Assembly (NCBI GenBank): GCA_029248745.1
Contig: JAQWIT010000020.1
Span: forward strand, 1-64,000
Source: Gammaproteobacteria bacterium
Lineage (GTDB): Bacteria; Pseudomonadota; Gammaproteobacteria; Nitrosococcales; Methylophagaceae
Length of the DNA stretch: 64,000 bases
Reading direction: 5' to 3'
Shown here: piece by piece, positions 32,760 through 40,551 of the stretch
Layout: the number at the start of each line of letters is the position of its first letter
How positions within the stretch are numbered: the stretch's first letter is position 1
The notes under the pieces: model-generated
What the model was told of the DNA's origin: nothing
Database searches by the model: none
What the model saw: the letters and a program-made list of their open reading frames with translations, nothing else
Program-made: the position numbers and the translations under genes

Positions 32760-33041
32760 TTATTTATGGCGCTGTCGGTATTCCTGCACAGCGGCAGAGA
32801 GGATGGACAACATATTGTCTGGTTCTTTTAGAGATGGTTTAACAGGGCCGTGCTTTGGGATAACTGCAGTGGGAGATGGTACACCGTCAGCAGGAAGGAC
32901 ACCGACACTTTTTTCATATTGGTTGACAAGCTTAGACATCAGCGTTGTCACAAAAACTAATAAAGTTAAAAAGATAAAGACAAAGCCCATACCATAGAGC
33001 ATTAGTGTTAAGCCTTCATTTAATAAACTAGATGCTTCCAT
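32760..33041 (-). CDS. oadG: Oxaloacetate decarboxylase gamma subunit
   Basis: 93 aa. One N-terminal membrane helix (LTLMLYGMGFVFIFLTLLVF) is followed by a Pro-rich linker and a charged end (LSAAVQEYRQRHK), as in OadG. It anchors the alpha subunit to the beta subunit. It is first in the operon, 48 bases before oadA, and divergent from the RNase J-like gene. Confidence 0.88.
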   Translation of the reverse strand: MEASSLLNEGLTLMLYGMGFVFIFLTLLVFVTTLMSKLVNQYEKSVGVLPADGVPSPTAVIPKHGPVKPSLKEPDNMLSILSAAVQEYRQRHK

Positions 33042-33237
33042 CTACCAGGTTCCCCAAGACATTGATTTAAGGTTGTAAATTGACCAGGAAGGTCATGATT
33101 TACAATTCTAACAATCGACTATTATAGCATTGTTAGACAATCTCGTATTATTTGACTGTTTCTCCTGTTTAGTGATTTTGTCTACAAGCATCCTTTTTTT
33201 ACTGCATAATAAACCGTTTCTAGCGACTAAATTAATA

Positions 33238-34614
33238 ATGACACCAGAACAACAAGATTTTTGGTTTCTGCCATTGGGCGGTACTGGAGAAATCGGCATG
33301 AATATGAACCTCTATGGCCATAACGGTCAGTGGCTAATGGTGGATTGCGGTATTATTTTTGATAAAAATAATGATATTGATGGTGAAGTTATCGTCAGCG
33401 ATAGGCCTCATATTCAAATGGCTGATCCCCAATTCATTGTTGAGAGAAGACAAAAACTAGCGGGGTTAGTGATTACCCATGCTCACGAAGACCATATCGG
33501 CGCGGTACCTTATCTTTGGCGACGATTAAAGTGTCCGATTTATACGACTAAGTTTACGGCCGAAATATTACGCAGAAAGCTCGTTGAAGTAGGACTCGAA
33601 GGCAAAGTTCCGGTGACCGTAGTTGAAGGTGATGAACAAGTTGAGATTGGTGTTTTTAATGTGCAATGGATAGCACTGACTCACTCTATTCCTGAACCCT
33701 TTGGAATGGTGATTTCAACACCTGTCGGCAAGGTATTTCATACGGCAGATTGGAAGTTAGATAATAATCCTGTGATTGGCCAGTGTTATGATGAGAAGTT
33801 GTACCGAGATCTCGCTAAGCAAAATATTGATGCCATGGTCTGTGATTCGACCAATGCCAATATGCCAGGCTGGTCTGAATCTGAAGCTAAACTCTATAAA
33901 GGACTAAAACAGCATATTGAGAATGCGACGGGCAGGGTGATAGTCACCTGTTTCGGAAGTAATTTAGCGCGTTTACATACACTGGCTAGAATTGCTAAAG
34001 AAACAAATCGTCATCTGGGCTTATTGGGACGTTCGATGATTAATATGATGTCTGCTGCTAAATCAACAAGATTATGGACAACAGTCGAAACACACATTGA
34101 TTCAGCCCATTTAGGTTATTTACCTGCATCAACGGTGTTATTGGTTGTTACAGGGAGTCAAGGTGAACCGAGAACGGCCCTGAACCGCTTGAGCACGAAT
34201 AGTTTCCGCGATATGACACTTGAGCCAGGCGATACTGTGATATTTAGTTCAAAAGTGATTCCGGGCAATGAGTTGCCTATAGAACAGATGATTGAGCGAC
34301 TTAAGGCGATGAAAGTTGATGTCATCACTGATGATAATAGTGAACTGAGTATCCATGCCTCTGGCCACCCCTCTGCAGACGAATTAAAAGCGATGTATCA
34401 ATGGGTAAAACCGCGTTGTGCCATTCCTGTACATGGTGAACCTCATCATATAAATGCCAATGCTTCTGTCGCAAAAATAGCCGAAGTTGATCATCAATTA
34501 CTCGGTAGTAATGGCGATTTGTATTTTATTTCTCCTGCTATTGGCATACGCCGACATGCAGTGAAAACAGGGCGTTTGGGTATTAAGAACAATGCATTAG
34601 TAAAGCTTGGGTAG
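33238..34614 (+). CDS. RNase J-like metallo-beta-lactamase ribonuclease
   Basis: 458 aa, the short form found in some proteobacteria. The start FWFLPLGGTGEIGMNMNLYG and VDCGIIFD are followed by the metal motif THAHEDHIGAVPYLW, the beta-CASP region (VVTGSQGEPRTALNRLS, FSSKVIPGNE) and the late HASGHPSADELK and PVHGEPHH. Family members degrade RNA by endonuclease and 5' exonuclease activity. I chose the ATG just before the conserved start; the frame runs 36 hydrophobic codons further upstream. Confidence 0.88.
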   Translation: MTPEQQDFWFLPLGGTGEIGMNMNLYGHNGQWLMVDCGIIFDKNNDIDGEVIVSDRPHIQMADPQFIVERRQKLAGLVITHAHEDHIGAVPYLWRRLKCPIYTTKFTAEILRRKLVEVGLEGKVPVTVVEGDEQVEIGVFNVQWIALTHSIPEPFGMVISTPVGKVFHTADWKLDNNPVIGQCYDEKLYRDLAKQNIDAMVCDSTNANMPGWSESEAKLYKGLKQHIENATGRVIVTCFGSNLARLHTLARIAKETNRHLGLLGRSMINMMSAAKSTRLWTTVETHIDSAHLGYLPASTVLLVVTGSQGEPRTALNRLSTNSFRDMTLEPGDTVIFSSKVIPGNELPIEQMIERLKAMKVDVITDDNSELSIHASGHPSADELKAMYQWVKPRCAIPVHGEPHHINANASVAKIAEVDHQLLGSNGDLYFISPAIGIRRHAVKTGRLGIKNNALVKLG

Positions 34615-34714
34615 CGGTATTCATTTGATGTACATTTCTGATTAAGCCAGCTAGTGTGACCAACACTTAAGATCAAAGGCACGTATATGTCTAGCCATAG
34701 TAAGCAGTATAACG

Positions 34715-35785
34715 ATGACTGAAGCCACAATAGAAATTGCAGGTGCGGGCCCAGCAGGGTTAACTGCTGCTATTAGCTTAGCGAAAGCCGGTCGAGATGT
34801 GATCGTGCATGAAGCATACAAGGAAGTAGGCTATCGTTTTGGCAACACCTATCAAGATTTTCAGGGCTTAGAAAACTGGACAACCGAACAAGACATACTC
34901 GAGTTGTTCGAACAGCAGGGCATCACAACTGACTTTGCCACATTGGCATGCTATAGAGGAACGGCGTTTGATTATAAACAACGTCAATACGATATCAGCA
35001 GTAAAAAACCTTTATTTTATATGCTTGAACGTGGACCAGGTCCAAGAACGTTAGATACGGCATTATTGAAACAAGCCCAGTCTTTAGGCGTTGAAATCAG
35101 GTTTAACAGTCGACTTAAAACACTCTCAGGTCAAGGCATTATGGCCGGCGGTCCTAAGGCAGCAGATGCCATTTCAGCGGGCTATCATTTTGCCACTGAA
35201 ATGGAAGACGGTTACTGGGTGATTTGCGATGATAATTTAGCGCCAAAAGGGTATGCCTATCTATTGATTATGGATGGTATGGGTACGGTCAAAAGTTGCA
35301 TGTTTGACGACTTTAAACAAGAAAAAAAATATGTTGAACGGACGGTAGCTGCGTTCGAAGAATTAGTTGGTTTGAAGATGATAGAGCCAAAATCCCATGC
35401 TGGAATAGGCAATTTCTACATTCCTGACACAGCCTGTAACCAACAATATCGAATGGTAGGAGAACAAGCAGGGTTTCAAGATACACTTTGGGGCTTTGGT
35501 ATGAGATTAGTCATGTCATCAGGCTTATTAGCCGCACAAAGCCTGCTAACGGGTGAGAGCTATGACCAATTGTGGCGTCAACAACTTAAGCCGCAAATGG
35601 ATGCTTCGGTAGTCAATCGGTGTATTTTTAGTTTATTAGGCAATAAAGGCTATGGCTGGTTTTTACGTAAGCAAAGCCAAGGCGATGCAAGACATTCGCT
35701 ACGTAAAGAATATCAACACTCATTGATGAAAAAGGTGTTGCATCCTTGGGCTAAGCGATATTACCTAAGTCGCCGAGCTCAGTGA
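34715..35785 (+). CDS. FAD-dependent oxidoreductase, geranylgeranyl-reductase-like
   Basis: 356 aa. The N-terminal dinucleotide motif is IAGAGPAGLTAAISLAKAG. The second half has MVGEQAGFQDTLWGFGMRLV, equivalent to the FAD-ribose GD segment, then SSGLLAAQSLLTGESYDQLW, as in geranylgeranyl reductase and related flavoproteins. The C-terminus is basic. The substrate is unknown; an isoprenoid or lipid substrate is a guess from the family. Confidence 0.75.
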   Translation: MTEATIEIAGAGPAGLTAAISLAKAGRDVIVHEAYKEVGYRFGNTYQDFQGLENWTTEQDILELFEQQGITTDFATLACYRGTAFDYKQRQYDISSKKPLFYMLERGPGPRTLDTALLKQAQSLGVEIRFNSRLKTLSGQGIMAGGPKAADAISAGYHFATEMEDGYWVICDDNLAPKGYAYLLIMDGMGTVKSCMFDDFKQEKKYVERTVAAFEELVGLKMIEPKSHAGIGNFYIPDTACNQQYRMVGEQAGFQDTLWGFGMRLVMSSGLLAAQSLLTGESYDQLWRQQLKPQMDASVVNRCIFSLLGNKGYGWFLRKQSQGDARHSLRKEYQHSLMKKVLHPWAKRYYLSRRAQ

Positions 35786-36087
35786 GGCCATTCTGTCTGG
35801 CACTGCCAGCACAATTCAAAAGCAGGTTCATTGGGTTCTGAACATTCAGGACAAACCCATGGTAATTGAGTCTTCGGCTTAAATGCAGTATCAATGGCTG
35901 CTATTGCTAAGTCATAGTCACGATCTGCGACCACCCATAATTCAAGCCAAGTTTCATGCGGGACTAAATCACCAGCTGCAGAAGAAGCATATTCATTTTT
36001 CAATGTCGTTTGAATATGTGCATTTTCAACAATATTCTGAATGTTATAGACTAAGAAATGGTTTTCATGGGTATAGATTAACTTCAT
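35779..36087 (-). CDS. DUF2007-type small zinc-ribbon protein
   Basis: 102 aa. The N-terminal part (YTHENHFLVYNIQNIVENA, VPHETWLELWVVADRDYDLA) looks like the DUF2007 putative signal-transducing fold. The C-terminal zinc ribbon is WVCPECSEPNEPAFELCWQC. Its function is unknown. It is convergent with the flavoprotein gene, overlapping by seven bases. Confidence 0.75.
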   Translation of the reverse strand: MKLIYTHENHFLVYNIQNIVENAHIQTTLKNEYASSAAGDLVPHETWLELWVVADRDYDLAIAAIDTAFKPKTQLPWVCPECSEPNEPAFELCWQCQTEWPH

Positions 36088-36210
36088 ACAAGAAACTATT
36101 GTCGTGACTTGGGTTAGGGCAAGAATAGGAACGAAAATACCATAAACATTTAGGCAAAGGGCATAAACTTAGTTACACTGAGCATTACACATCCAAAACA
36201 GGGGTAAATA

Positions 36211-36747
36211 ATGAGATCGTTAGGTTTTTCTTTTTTATTGGCATGGTTGATGTTATTCAATGTGGCACAAGCCGATGTGCTAGATATCAACGCACCTGCA
36301 CCGAGGTTTGAATTACAGGATCAAAACGGTGATACACACACGTTAAATGATTACCAAGGAAAATGGTTAGTGCTCTATTTTTACCCCAAAGATGATACGC
36401 CGGGTTGTACGACTGAAGCTTGTGCCTTTAGGGATGAATATAAGGTGATAACAGAACTCAACACACAAGTGATCGGTGTGAGTGTAGATGATCAAGAAAG
36501 TCATGTTAAGTTTGCTGAAAAATACAGTTTACCTTTTCCGTTATTGGTCGATGATAAAGGAAAAGTCGCAAAAGAATATGGTGCTTTAGCTGCATTAGGC
36601 CCGATTAAATTTGCCAAAAGACATACGATTATTATTGGCCCTGAGGGCAAGGTGAAAAAAGTGTATCGCAGTGTTAATGCGAGTCGACATAGCCAAGAAG
36701 TGATTGCCGATCTAAAAGCACTTAGGCTAGAGAAAGCCCATTTTTAG
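36211..36747 (+). CDS. Periplasmic PrxQ/Bcp-like peroxiredoxin
   Basis: 178 aa with a signal peptide (MRSLGFSFLLAWLMLFNVAQ). The thioredoxin fold has FYPKDDTPGCTTEACAFRDE with peroxidatic Cys66 and a resolving-type Cys71. VIGVSVDDQESHVKFAEKY and RHTIIIGPEGKV are also typical. It probably reduces peroxides in the periplasm. A second, cytoplasmic Bcp without the second cysteine lies at 59.9 kb. It overlaps the convergent MOSC gene by four bases. Confidence 0.88.
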   Translation: MRSLGFSFLLAWLMLFNVAQADVLDINAPAPRFELQDQNGDTHTLNDYQGKWLVLYFYPKDDTPGCTTEACAFRDEYKVITELNTQVIGVSVDDQESHVKFAEKYSLPFPLLVDDKGKVAKEYGALAALGPIKFAKRHTIIIGPEGKVKKVYRSVNASRHSQEVIADLKALRLEKAHF

Positions 36748-37355
36748 GTAACAAGTTTATTTTTATAGATAATGAGCTGTTTATCAATATCATCACGATG
36801 CTCAATAGCACGTGGTATAGCACGGCAATAACTAGCTGAAAAACCGATGCGATCTGCCAAATCAGCTGCAAAAATAGGTTTAGGATTCTGTGCTAAATAC
36901 CATTGAATTCGATCTGAAAGACGATAGGGGATTGGCTCATAAACCTCTTCGAGTAGCGAGAGTGAATCACCCATTTTTATCTGGCCCGCAGATAATACCT
37001 GGCTGTGATAGCCACGGTGATGTGAAAAACGTTTTACAGAACCAAGATGTTTGATTTTGGCACAGGGCTCGCAGTGGAAGGTTAAGCGTATTTTGACATC
37101 ACCAATTTTAATAACACTGCCGGAAGGCAGGGTGTGTAAATCAAAATCAGACTTGATAACGGCATCAACCTTAAGATCCTGCCCCGTGATATCAAACCGA
37201 TCTAACGTTGCTTGAGGAATGATAAGGAACTGTTTCCAGGGGTGACAATCACGTCCGTTTTTTACACCAGTTAACGATACGTCCAATTGATCTCTTTTAT
37301 GCGGACCACCTTGCTGTGACTTTAAATATAGCCCGCTTATCTTAGCAAGTGACAT
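36744..37355 (-). CDS. MOSC-domain protein
   Basis: 203 aa from the ATG I prefer; a TTG start nine codons earlier is possible. The MOSC domain includes GVKNGRDCHPWKQFLIIPQA and the conserved cysteine in HCEPCAKIKHL, then KRFSHHRGYHSQVLSAGQIK. MOSC proteins bind molybdenum cofactor or act as sulfur carriers. The C-terminal 60 residues (FAADLADRIGFSASYCRAIP) look helix-turn-helix-like and may be a separate module (tentative). Confidence 0.8.
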   Translation of the reverse strand: MSLAKISGLYLKSQQGGPHKRDQLDVSLTGVKNGRDCHPWKQFLIIPQATLDRFDITGQDLKVDAVIKSDFDLHTLPSGSVIKIGDVKIRLTFHCEPCAKIKHLGSVKRFSHHRGYHSQVLSAGQIKMGDSLSLLEEVYEPIPYRLSDRIQWYLAQNPKPIFAADLADRIGFSASYCRAIPRAIEHRDDIDKQLIIYKNKLVT

Positions 37356-37390
37356 TAAGGCCTGTTGACCATCTATGGACAAACCCTAAT

Positions 37391-37852
37391 CTAAGGTAAT
37401 AAAGAATGGAGCAGTTCTTGAGCAGGTAATTCACGTTGTTTAGAGAGTGGAACTAGGCCCAAACCGGTATCAACCATGCCATTGAATTGATATTCCGCCT
37501 TACCTTTCAATAACACGCCATGTGCGGTATTAACGAAGGCATCTGGGTTTAAAGGCAGCGGTAGAGTCACGTTTTGTGTATCGAAAGCCGCAAGGTTTTG
37601 TTGACTGCGTGCTGAGAGACTTCCGATAGCAAGATTGTTTAATTTAATATCGCCAGCCAATTGTGAAATCGGTAAGGGAAAAGTGTTGGGGTTGTGCACA
37701 GAAATATCAAAAAAAGCTTGCCTATCCTCGACAGAAAAATGCGATAGTTGAACTGACTTGATTTCGGGCATTAAGACTAAGTCTTCAACCAAATTACTGT
37801 CACAGCCAAAGAGGCCAAGTGTCATCAAAAAAATAAAAAACCGTCTTGTCAT
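37391..37852 (-). CDS. LEA type 2 (WHy-domain) lipoprotein
   Basis: 153 aa. The lipoprotein signal ends in LMTLGLFGC. The rest is a WHy/LEA-2 beta-sandwich with the family Asn-Pro motif (AFFDISVHNPNTFPLPISQL) and LPLPLNPDAFVNTAHGVLLK. Family members are linked to desiccation or envelope stress, but the exact role is unknown. It lies 35 bases upstream of the MOSC gene on the same strand. Confidence 0.82.
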   Translation of the reverse strand: MTRRFFIFLMTLGLFGCDSNLVEDLVLMPEIKSVQLSHFSVEDRQAFFDISVHNPNTFPLPISQLAGDIKLNNLAIGSLSARSQQNLAAFDTQNVTLPLPLNPDAFVNTAHGVLLKGKAEYQFNGMVDTGLGLVPLSKQRELPAQELLHSLLP

Positions 37853-37993
37853 TGCTATAGGCCTCTCTTTATAAGCATCGAAATAAAATGCTTAATATAA
37901 GCACGTTGCTATGACACTATCGTACGGAGATTTTATGAAATGACAAGCGCTGATATAGCGAGATATTATTGCGGCGCTAAAACTAATAAATTA

Positions 37994-38264
37994 TCAGGCT
38001 CGCCTGAAGTGAATCAGTAGTTTGTATGAAACTTGTTCAAATAGCGTTTGAGCTTTCAATAAAGACTGTTCATCAAGCCAACCTTCGACAATAAAATATT
38101 GACTTTTACAGGTTGGCTTTTAGCCAAAAACAAAGCGAGGTGCTTAAAGATATAACCAAAAGTTAGAATAAGAATAAGCAGGATGACAAACCAACCCCAG
38201 AGAGTAGGAAGAGTGATTACCCGTTGCTTAGAGAGGGCAGGTAAAAGAGGATGCTAAGGAGTGT
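37994..38264 (-). pseudogene. Relic of a membrane-anchored YdcF/ElyC-like protein
   Basis: The gap after the rhodanese gene holds decayed coding sequence on the minus strand. One frame has VITLPTLWGWFVILLILILT with FGYIFKHLALFLAKSQPVKV, a membrane anchor. After a one-base shift, FIVEGWLDEQSLLKAQTLFE and VSYKLLI follow, ending at a TGA. The VEGWL-D-L-A-F pattern recalls DUF218/YdcF-like proteins. No upstream start or downstream remainder is visible, so it is truncated at both ends. Family assignment is tentative. Confidence 0.45.
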
Positions 38265-38266
38265 GT

Positions 38267-38683
38267 CTAGGGCTTAACAACAGGGTATTTAGCGCGAGTC
38301 CAAGCTTTCATACCACCGAGCATATTATAAGCAGACTTGAAGCCCAATTTCTTCATGAGTCTAAGTGTTTTACCACTGCGGTTACCACTACGGCAATACA
38401 ATAAGTATGTTTTATATTTATCGAGTTGTTTTAGGTTATGGATAAAATCTCGCGCGTAGAAGTCGATGACTTCTGCATTTTCGATATGGCCACCATGGAA
38501 TTCTTTATAGGTTCTGACATCAATGATGCGTGTGTTTTCATCATCAGCATGCTGAGCAATCAAGTCAGAAAAAACGTGAATATCAACATTCTCAGAGATA
38601 ACGTCATCAGCATGTACTGCAAAGCTGGCTAAAAATATGGTTAGAAAGGCCAAATAGGAAGAAAAAATGGATTGCTTGTACAT
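38267..38683 (-). CDS. Exported rhodanese-like protein
   Basis: 138 aa from the ATG behind an AAGGA element; another ATG lies seven codons upstream. The signal peptide is SSYLAFLTIFLASFAVHA. The single rhodanese domain has TRIIDVRTYKEFHGGHIENA, the active loop YCRSGNRSGKT and GFKSAYNMLGGMKAWTR. It is a periplasmic sulfurtransferase or cysteine-based phosphatase-like protein; its partner is unknown. Confidence 0.88.
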   Translation of the reverse strand: MYKQSIFSSYLAFLTIFLASFAVHADDVISENVDIHVFSDLIAQHADDENTRIIDVRTYKEFHGGHIENAEVIDFYARDFIHNLKQLDKYKTYLLYCRSGNRSGKTLRLMKKLGFKSAYNMLGGMKAWTRAKYPVVKP

Positions 38684-39040
38684 AAAAAGTCCTTGACCGA
38701 GCATAAATTATTTTAGATTGTAGATTACCTACTTTGATTATAAACACTAATCGAATGAATAGACAAAAGGTCTATTGCTTAAGTTGCTTGATTAGCTAGC
38801 ATCCGTTCCTAATATGGTATTTTTAAACGTTAAGATAATTTAAGGAATATCGTGTGTTGTATATGACGTTGATCCTCAATATTGTCGGTACTACGATTTC
38901 TTCTCCAATGCATGACCTCTTCATTCAAATCAGAATGTGATGACTCAAAGATACAATGGTTTTTGTGAGAACGGCTAGTCCCAAATCGTATTGATAGCTC
39001 GAAAGGTATAAGGGGAGGGTTTAGGGAAAAGATATAAAAT
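38684..39040. other. Non-coding stretch between rhodanese and bfr
   Basis: About 350 bases with no convincing gene on either strand. An open minus-strand frame of about 100 codons crosses it and the bfr end but shows no recognisable pattern and no ribosome site. The rhodanese promoter is presumably at the low-coordinate end. Confidence 0.5.
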
Positions 39041-39078
39041 CCACTAGCGCCAAAAACTGCTGGATTGGGCGCTAGTGG
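39041..39078 (-). terminator. Putative bfr terminator hairpin
   Basis: Perfect 11-base inverted repeat CCACTAGCGCC / GGCGCTAGTGG around a 16-base loop, 13 bases beyond the bfr stop. On the bfr strand it is followed by ATTTTAT, a short T-rich tail. The loop is long for an intrinsic terminator, so another RNA-structure role is possible. Confidence 0.6.
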
Positions 39079-39091
39079 TGGTGAAGAGAGA

Positions 39092-39571
39092 TTAATCTGC
39101 TTTTTTAACGATTTGTGCTTGAATATAATTTTCAATACCCATTTTATCAATCAAGCCTAACTGAGTTTCCAGCCAATCTATATGTTCTTCTTCAGATTCT
39201 AAAATACTATTGAAAAGATCACGAGATACAAAATCTTTGACTTCTTCACAATACTGAATGCCTTGACGTAAATCCGGCACAGCATCATGTTCGAGCGCTA
39301 AGTCGCATTCCAACATTTCCTTAGTGTCTTCACCAATTCGAAGGGCACCTAAATCTTGTAAATTCGGAAGGCCTTCTAGAAACAAGATACGATCAACCAG
39401 CATATCGGCATGTTTCATTTCATCGATAGATTCGTGATATTCATACTCAGCCAGGTTGGTCATACCCCAATCTTTGTACATTTTGGCATGGAGGAAGTAC
39501 TGATTAATGGCAATGAGTTCATTACTTAGTGCTTTATTTAATAGTGCAATGACTTTGGGATCACCTTTCAT
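39092..39571 (-). CDS. bfr: Bacterioferritin
   Basis: 159-aa four-helix ferritin that stores iron and binds heme between subunits. It matches E. coli Bfr: [39 protein letters not shown] with heme ligand Met52, [19 protein letters not shown] and [12 protein letters not shown]. Ferroxidase glutamates and histidine are present. A Fur-box-like site lies about 90 bases upstream, and bfd is the next gene on the same strand. Confidence 0.96.
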   Translation of the reverse strand: MKGDPKVIALLNKALSNELIAINQYFLHAKMYKDWGMTNLAEYEYHESIDEMKHADMLVDRILFLEGLPNLQDLGALRIGEDTKEMLECDLALEHDAVPDLRQGIQYCEEVKDFVSRDLFNSILESEEEHIDWLETQLGLIDKMGIENYIQAQIVKKAD

Positions 39572-39661
39572 GATTTTTCCTTTGCGTAACTAGAATAAGA
39601 TGAAGTACATGGTACAAATGTGTATCACGCCTGTCAATATAAGTTATTGATTTTCATATAA

Positions 39662-39680
39662 AATAATAATGGTTCGCATT
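39662..39680 (-). promoter_or_regulatory. bfr: Fur-box-like site upstream of bfr
   Basis: On the bfr strand the 19-mer reads AATGCGAACCATTATTATT, close to three other sites in this island. It is the weakest of the four. Confidence 0.5.
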
Positions 39681-39836
39681 TGCTTTTAGTTTAGTTTATG
39701 CAGAAAGATGAACCAGAAATCAAGGTTATATATTGGAAATTATGAGCGATTATAAGAACTTAGAAGCTATTGATAGGGAAGATAAAGCCAAAAAGAAAAT
39801 AGGCTTAAACGGTGTAGCGTGCTTTGAGATGAAAAT

Positions 39837-40034
39837 TTAGCTTTGTGTCGCATGTTGAGGATGGTTTAATTCAGATAAGGTATCGTTAACTAGGGCATTT
39901 ACTTTGAACTGGCACTTACCACAGCAAGAAGCGGCACCTGTTGTGTTTTTGACATCTTCAACTGAACAAGCGCCTTGTTTTACAGTAGCCTTGATAGTGG
40001 ATGAATTAATATTATTGCAAATACAAACGATCAT
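39837..40034 (-). CDS. bfd: Bacterioferritin-associated ferredoxin
   Basis: 65-aa [2Fe-2S] protein with the Bfd cysteine pattern: MIVCICNNINSS near the start and SCCGKCQF after residue 35. Bfd donates electrons to bacterioferritin to release iron. It lies upstream of bfr on the same strand with 265 bases between, and a Fur-box-like site sits 32 bases ahead of its start, so iron-starvation induction is expected. Confidence 0.93.
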   Translation of the reverse strand: MIVCICNNINSSTIKATVKQGACSVEDVKNTTGAASCCGKCQFKVNALVNDTLSELNHPQHATQS

Positions 40035-40065
40035 GAAAGTGACTCAAGCAAATAACGTTAATATG

Positions 40066-40084
40066 AATAGTAATGATTCTCATT
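40066..40084 (-). promoter_or_regulatory. bfd: Fur-box-like site upstream of bfd
   Basis: The minus strand reads AATGAGAATCATTACTATT, very close to the classical Fur box. It differs at one base from the site at 43426, a strong internal match. Confidence 0.75.
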
Positions 40085-40119
40085 TGTTATGTCAACAAAA
40101 TAAAGAAATAAATTTGAAG

Positions 40120-40393
40120 TCAGTAGGCAGAGCTAATTGTGATGAAGACAGTCAATACTGTATTCGATACCACAGTACACCAAAAAAGTGATTGAAAAGG
40201 TTGTTTCACGGTTTTATGTCAAAATATTTTTTGGGCACAAAGGCACCGATCCAGCCTCCAGCCAAAGATGATATATGTAATGACGTTGCGCTAATACGTC
40301 AGTTATTTTTGCGAGCAGCCGTTTGTCATAGACATAACAAATCAAGGTTAAATGAGAAATAAAACCAAAATAGAGTGGTGCGTTATTAATCAT
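40120..40393 (-). pseudogene. DUF1294 membrane protein pseudogene
   Basis: Reading from an ATG gives NNAPLYFGFISHLTLICYVY then DK. A one-base deletion then moves the sequence to AARKNN, a TGA where Trp is expected, RISATSLHISSLAGGWIGAF, VPKKYF, a TGA where Arg is expected, and HKTVKQPFQSLFW with a final hydrophobic helix. The LAGGW-G, HKT-K-F and final-helix layout is that of DUF1294, a small membrane family of unknown function. TGG to TGA and CGA to TGA changes would explain both stops. Only about 91 codons long originally. Confidence 0.82.
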
Positions 40394-40551
40394 TAAGTCT
40401 CTATATTTATTAAGAGATTACATTAAAAACGTGAAACAAATTGATCTAATGCTAAGCCCATGCAACAGTAAGCTTTCAAGCAGATTGATTGAAAATTAAA
40501 CTACAACACAAGTTAGAATACGTGACCACACAATAGTAATGATAATTTCCT
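40394..40551. other. Non-coding sequence before the RluA-family gene
   Basis: AT-rich, with no coding pattern, no convincing promoter pair and no hairpin seen. Confidence 0.4.

Noticed and set aside
33130-33237. Hydrophobic N-terminal extension of the RNase J-like protein
   Set aside because: It looks like a membrane segment but would not fit a cytoplasmic RNase; the later ATG starts the conserved domain.
38830-39150. Minus-strand frame of 106 codons across the bfr end
   Set aside because: It overlaps bfr in another frame, contains the hairpin and has no similarity to known proteins.
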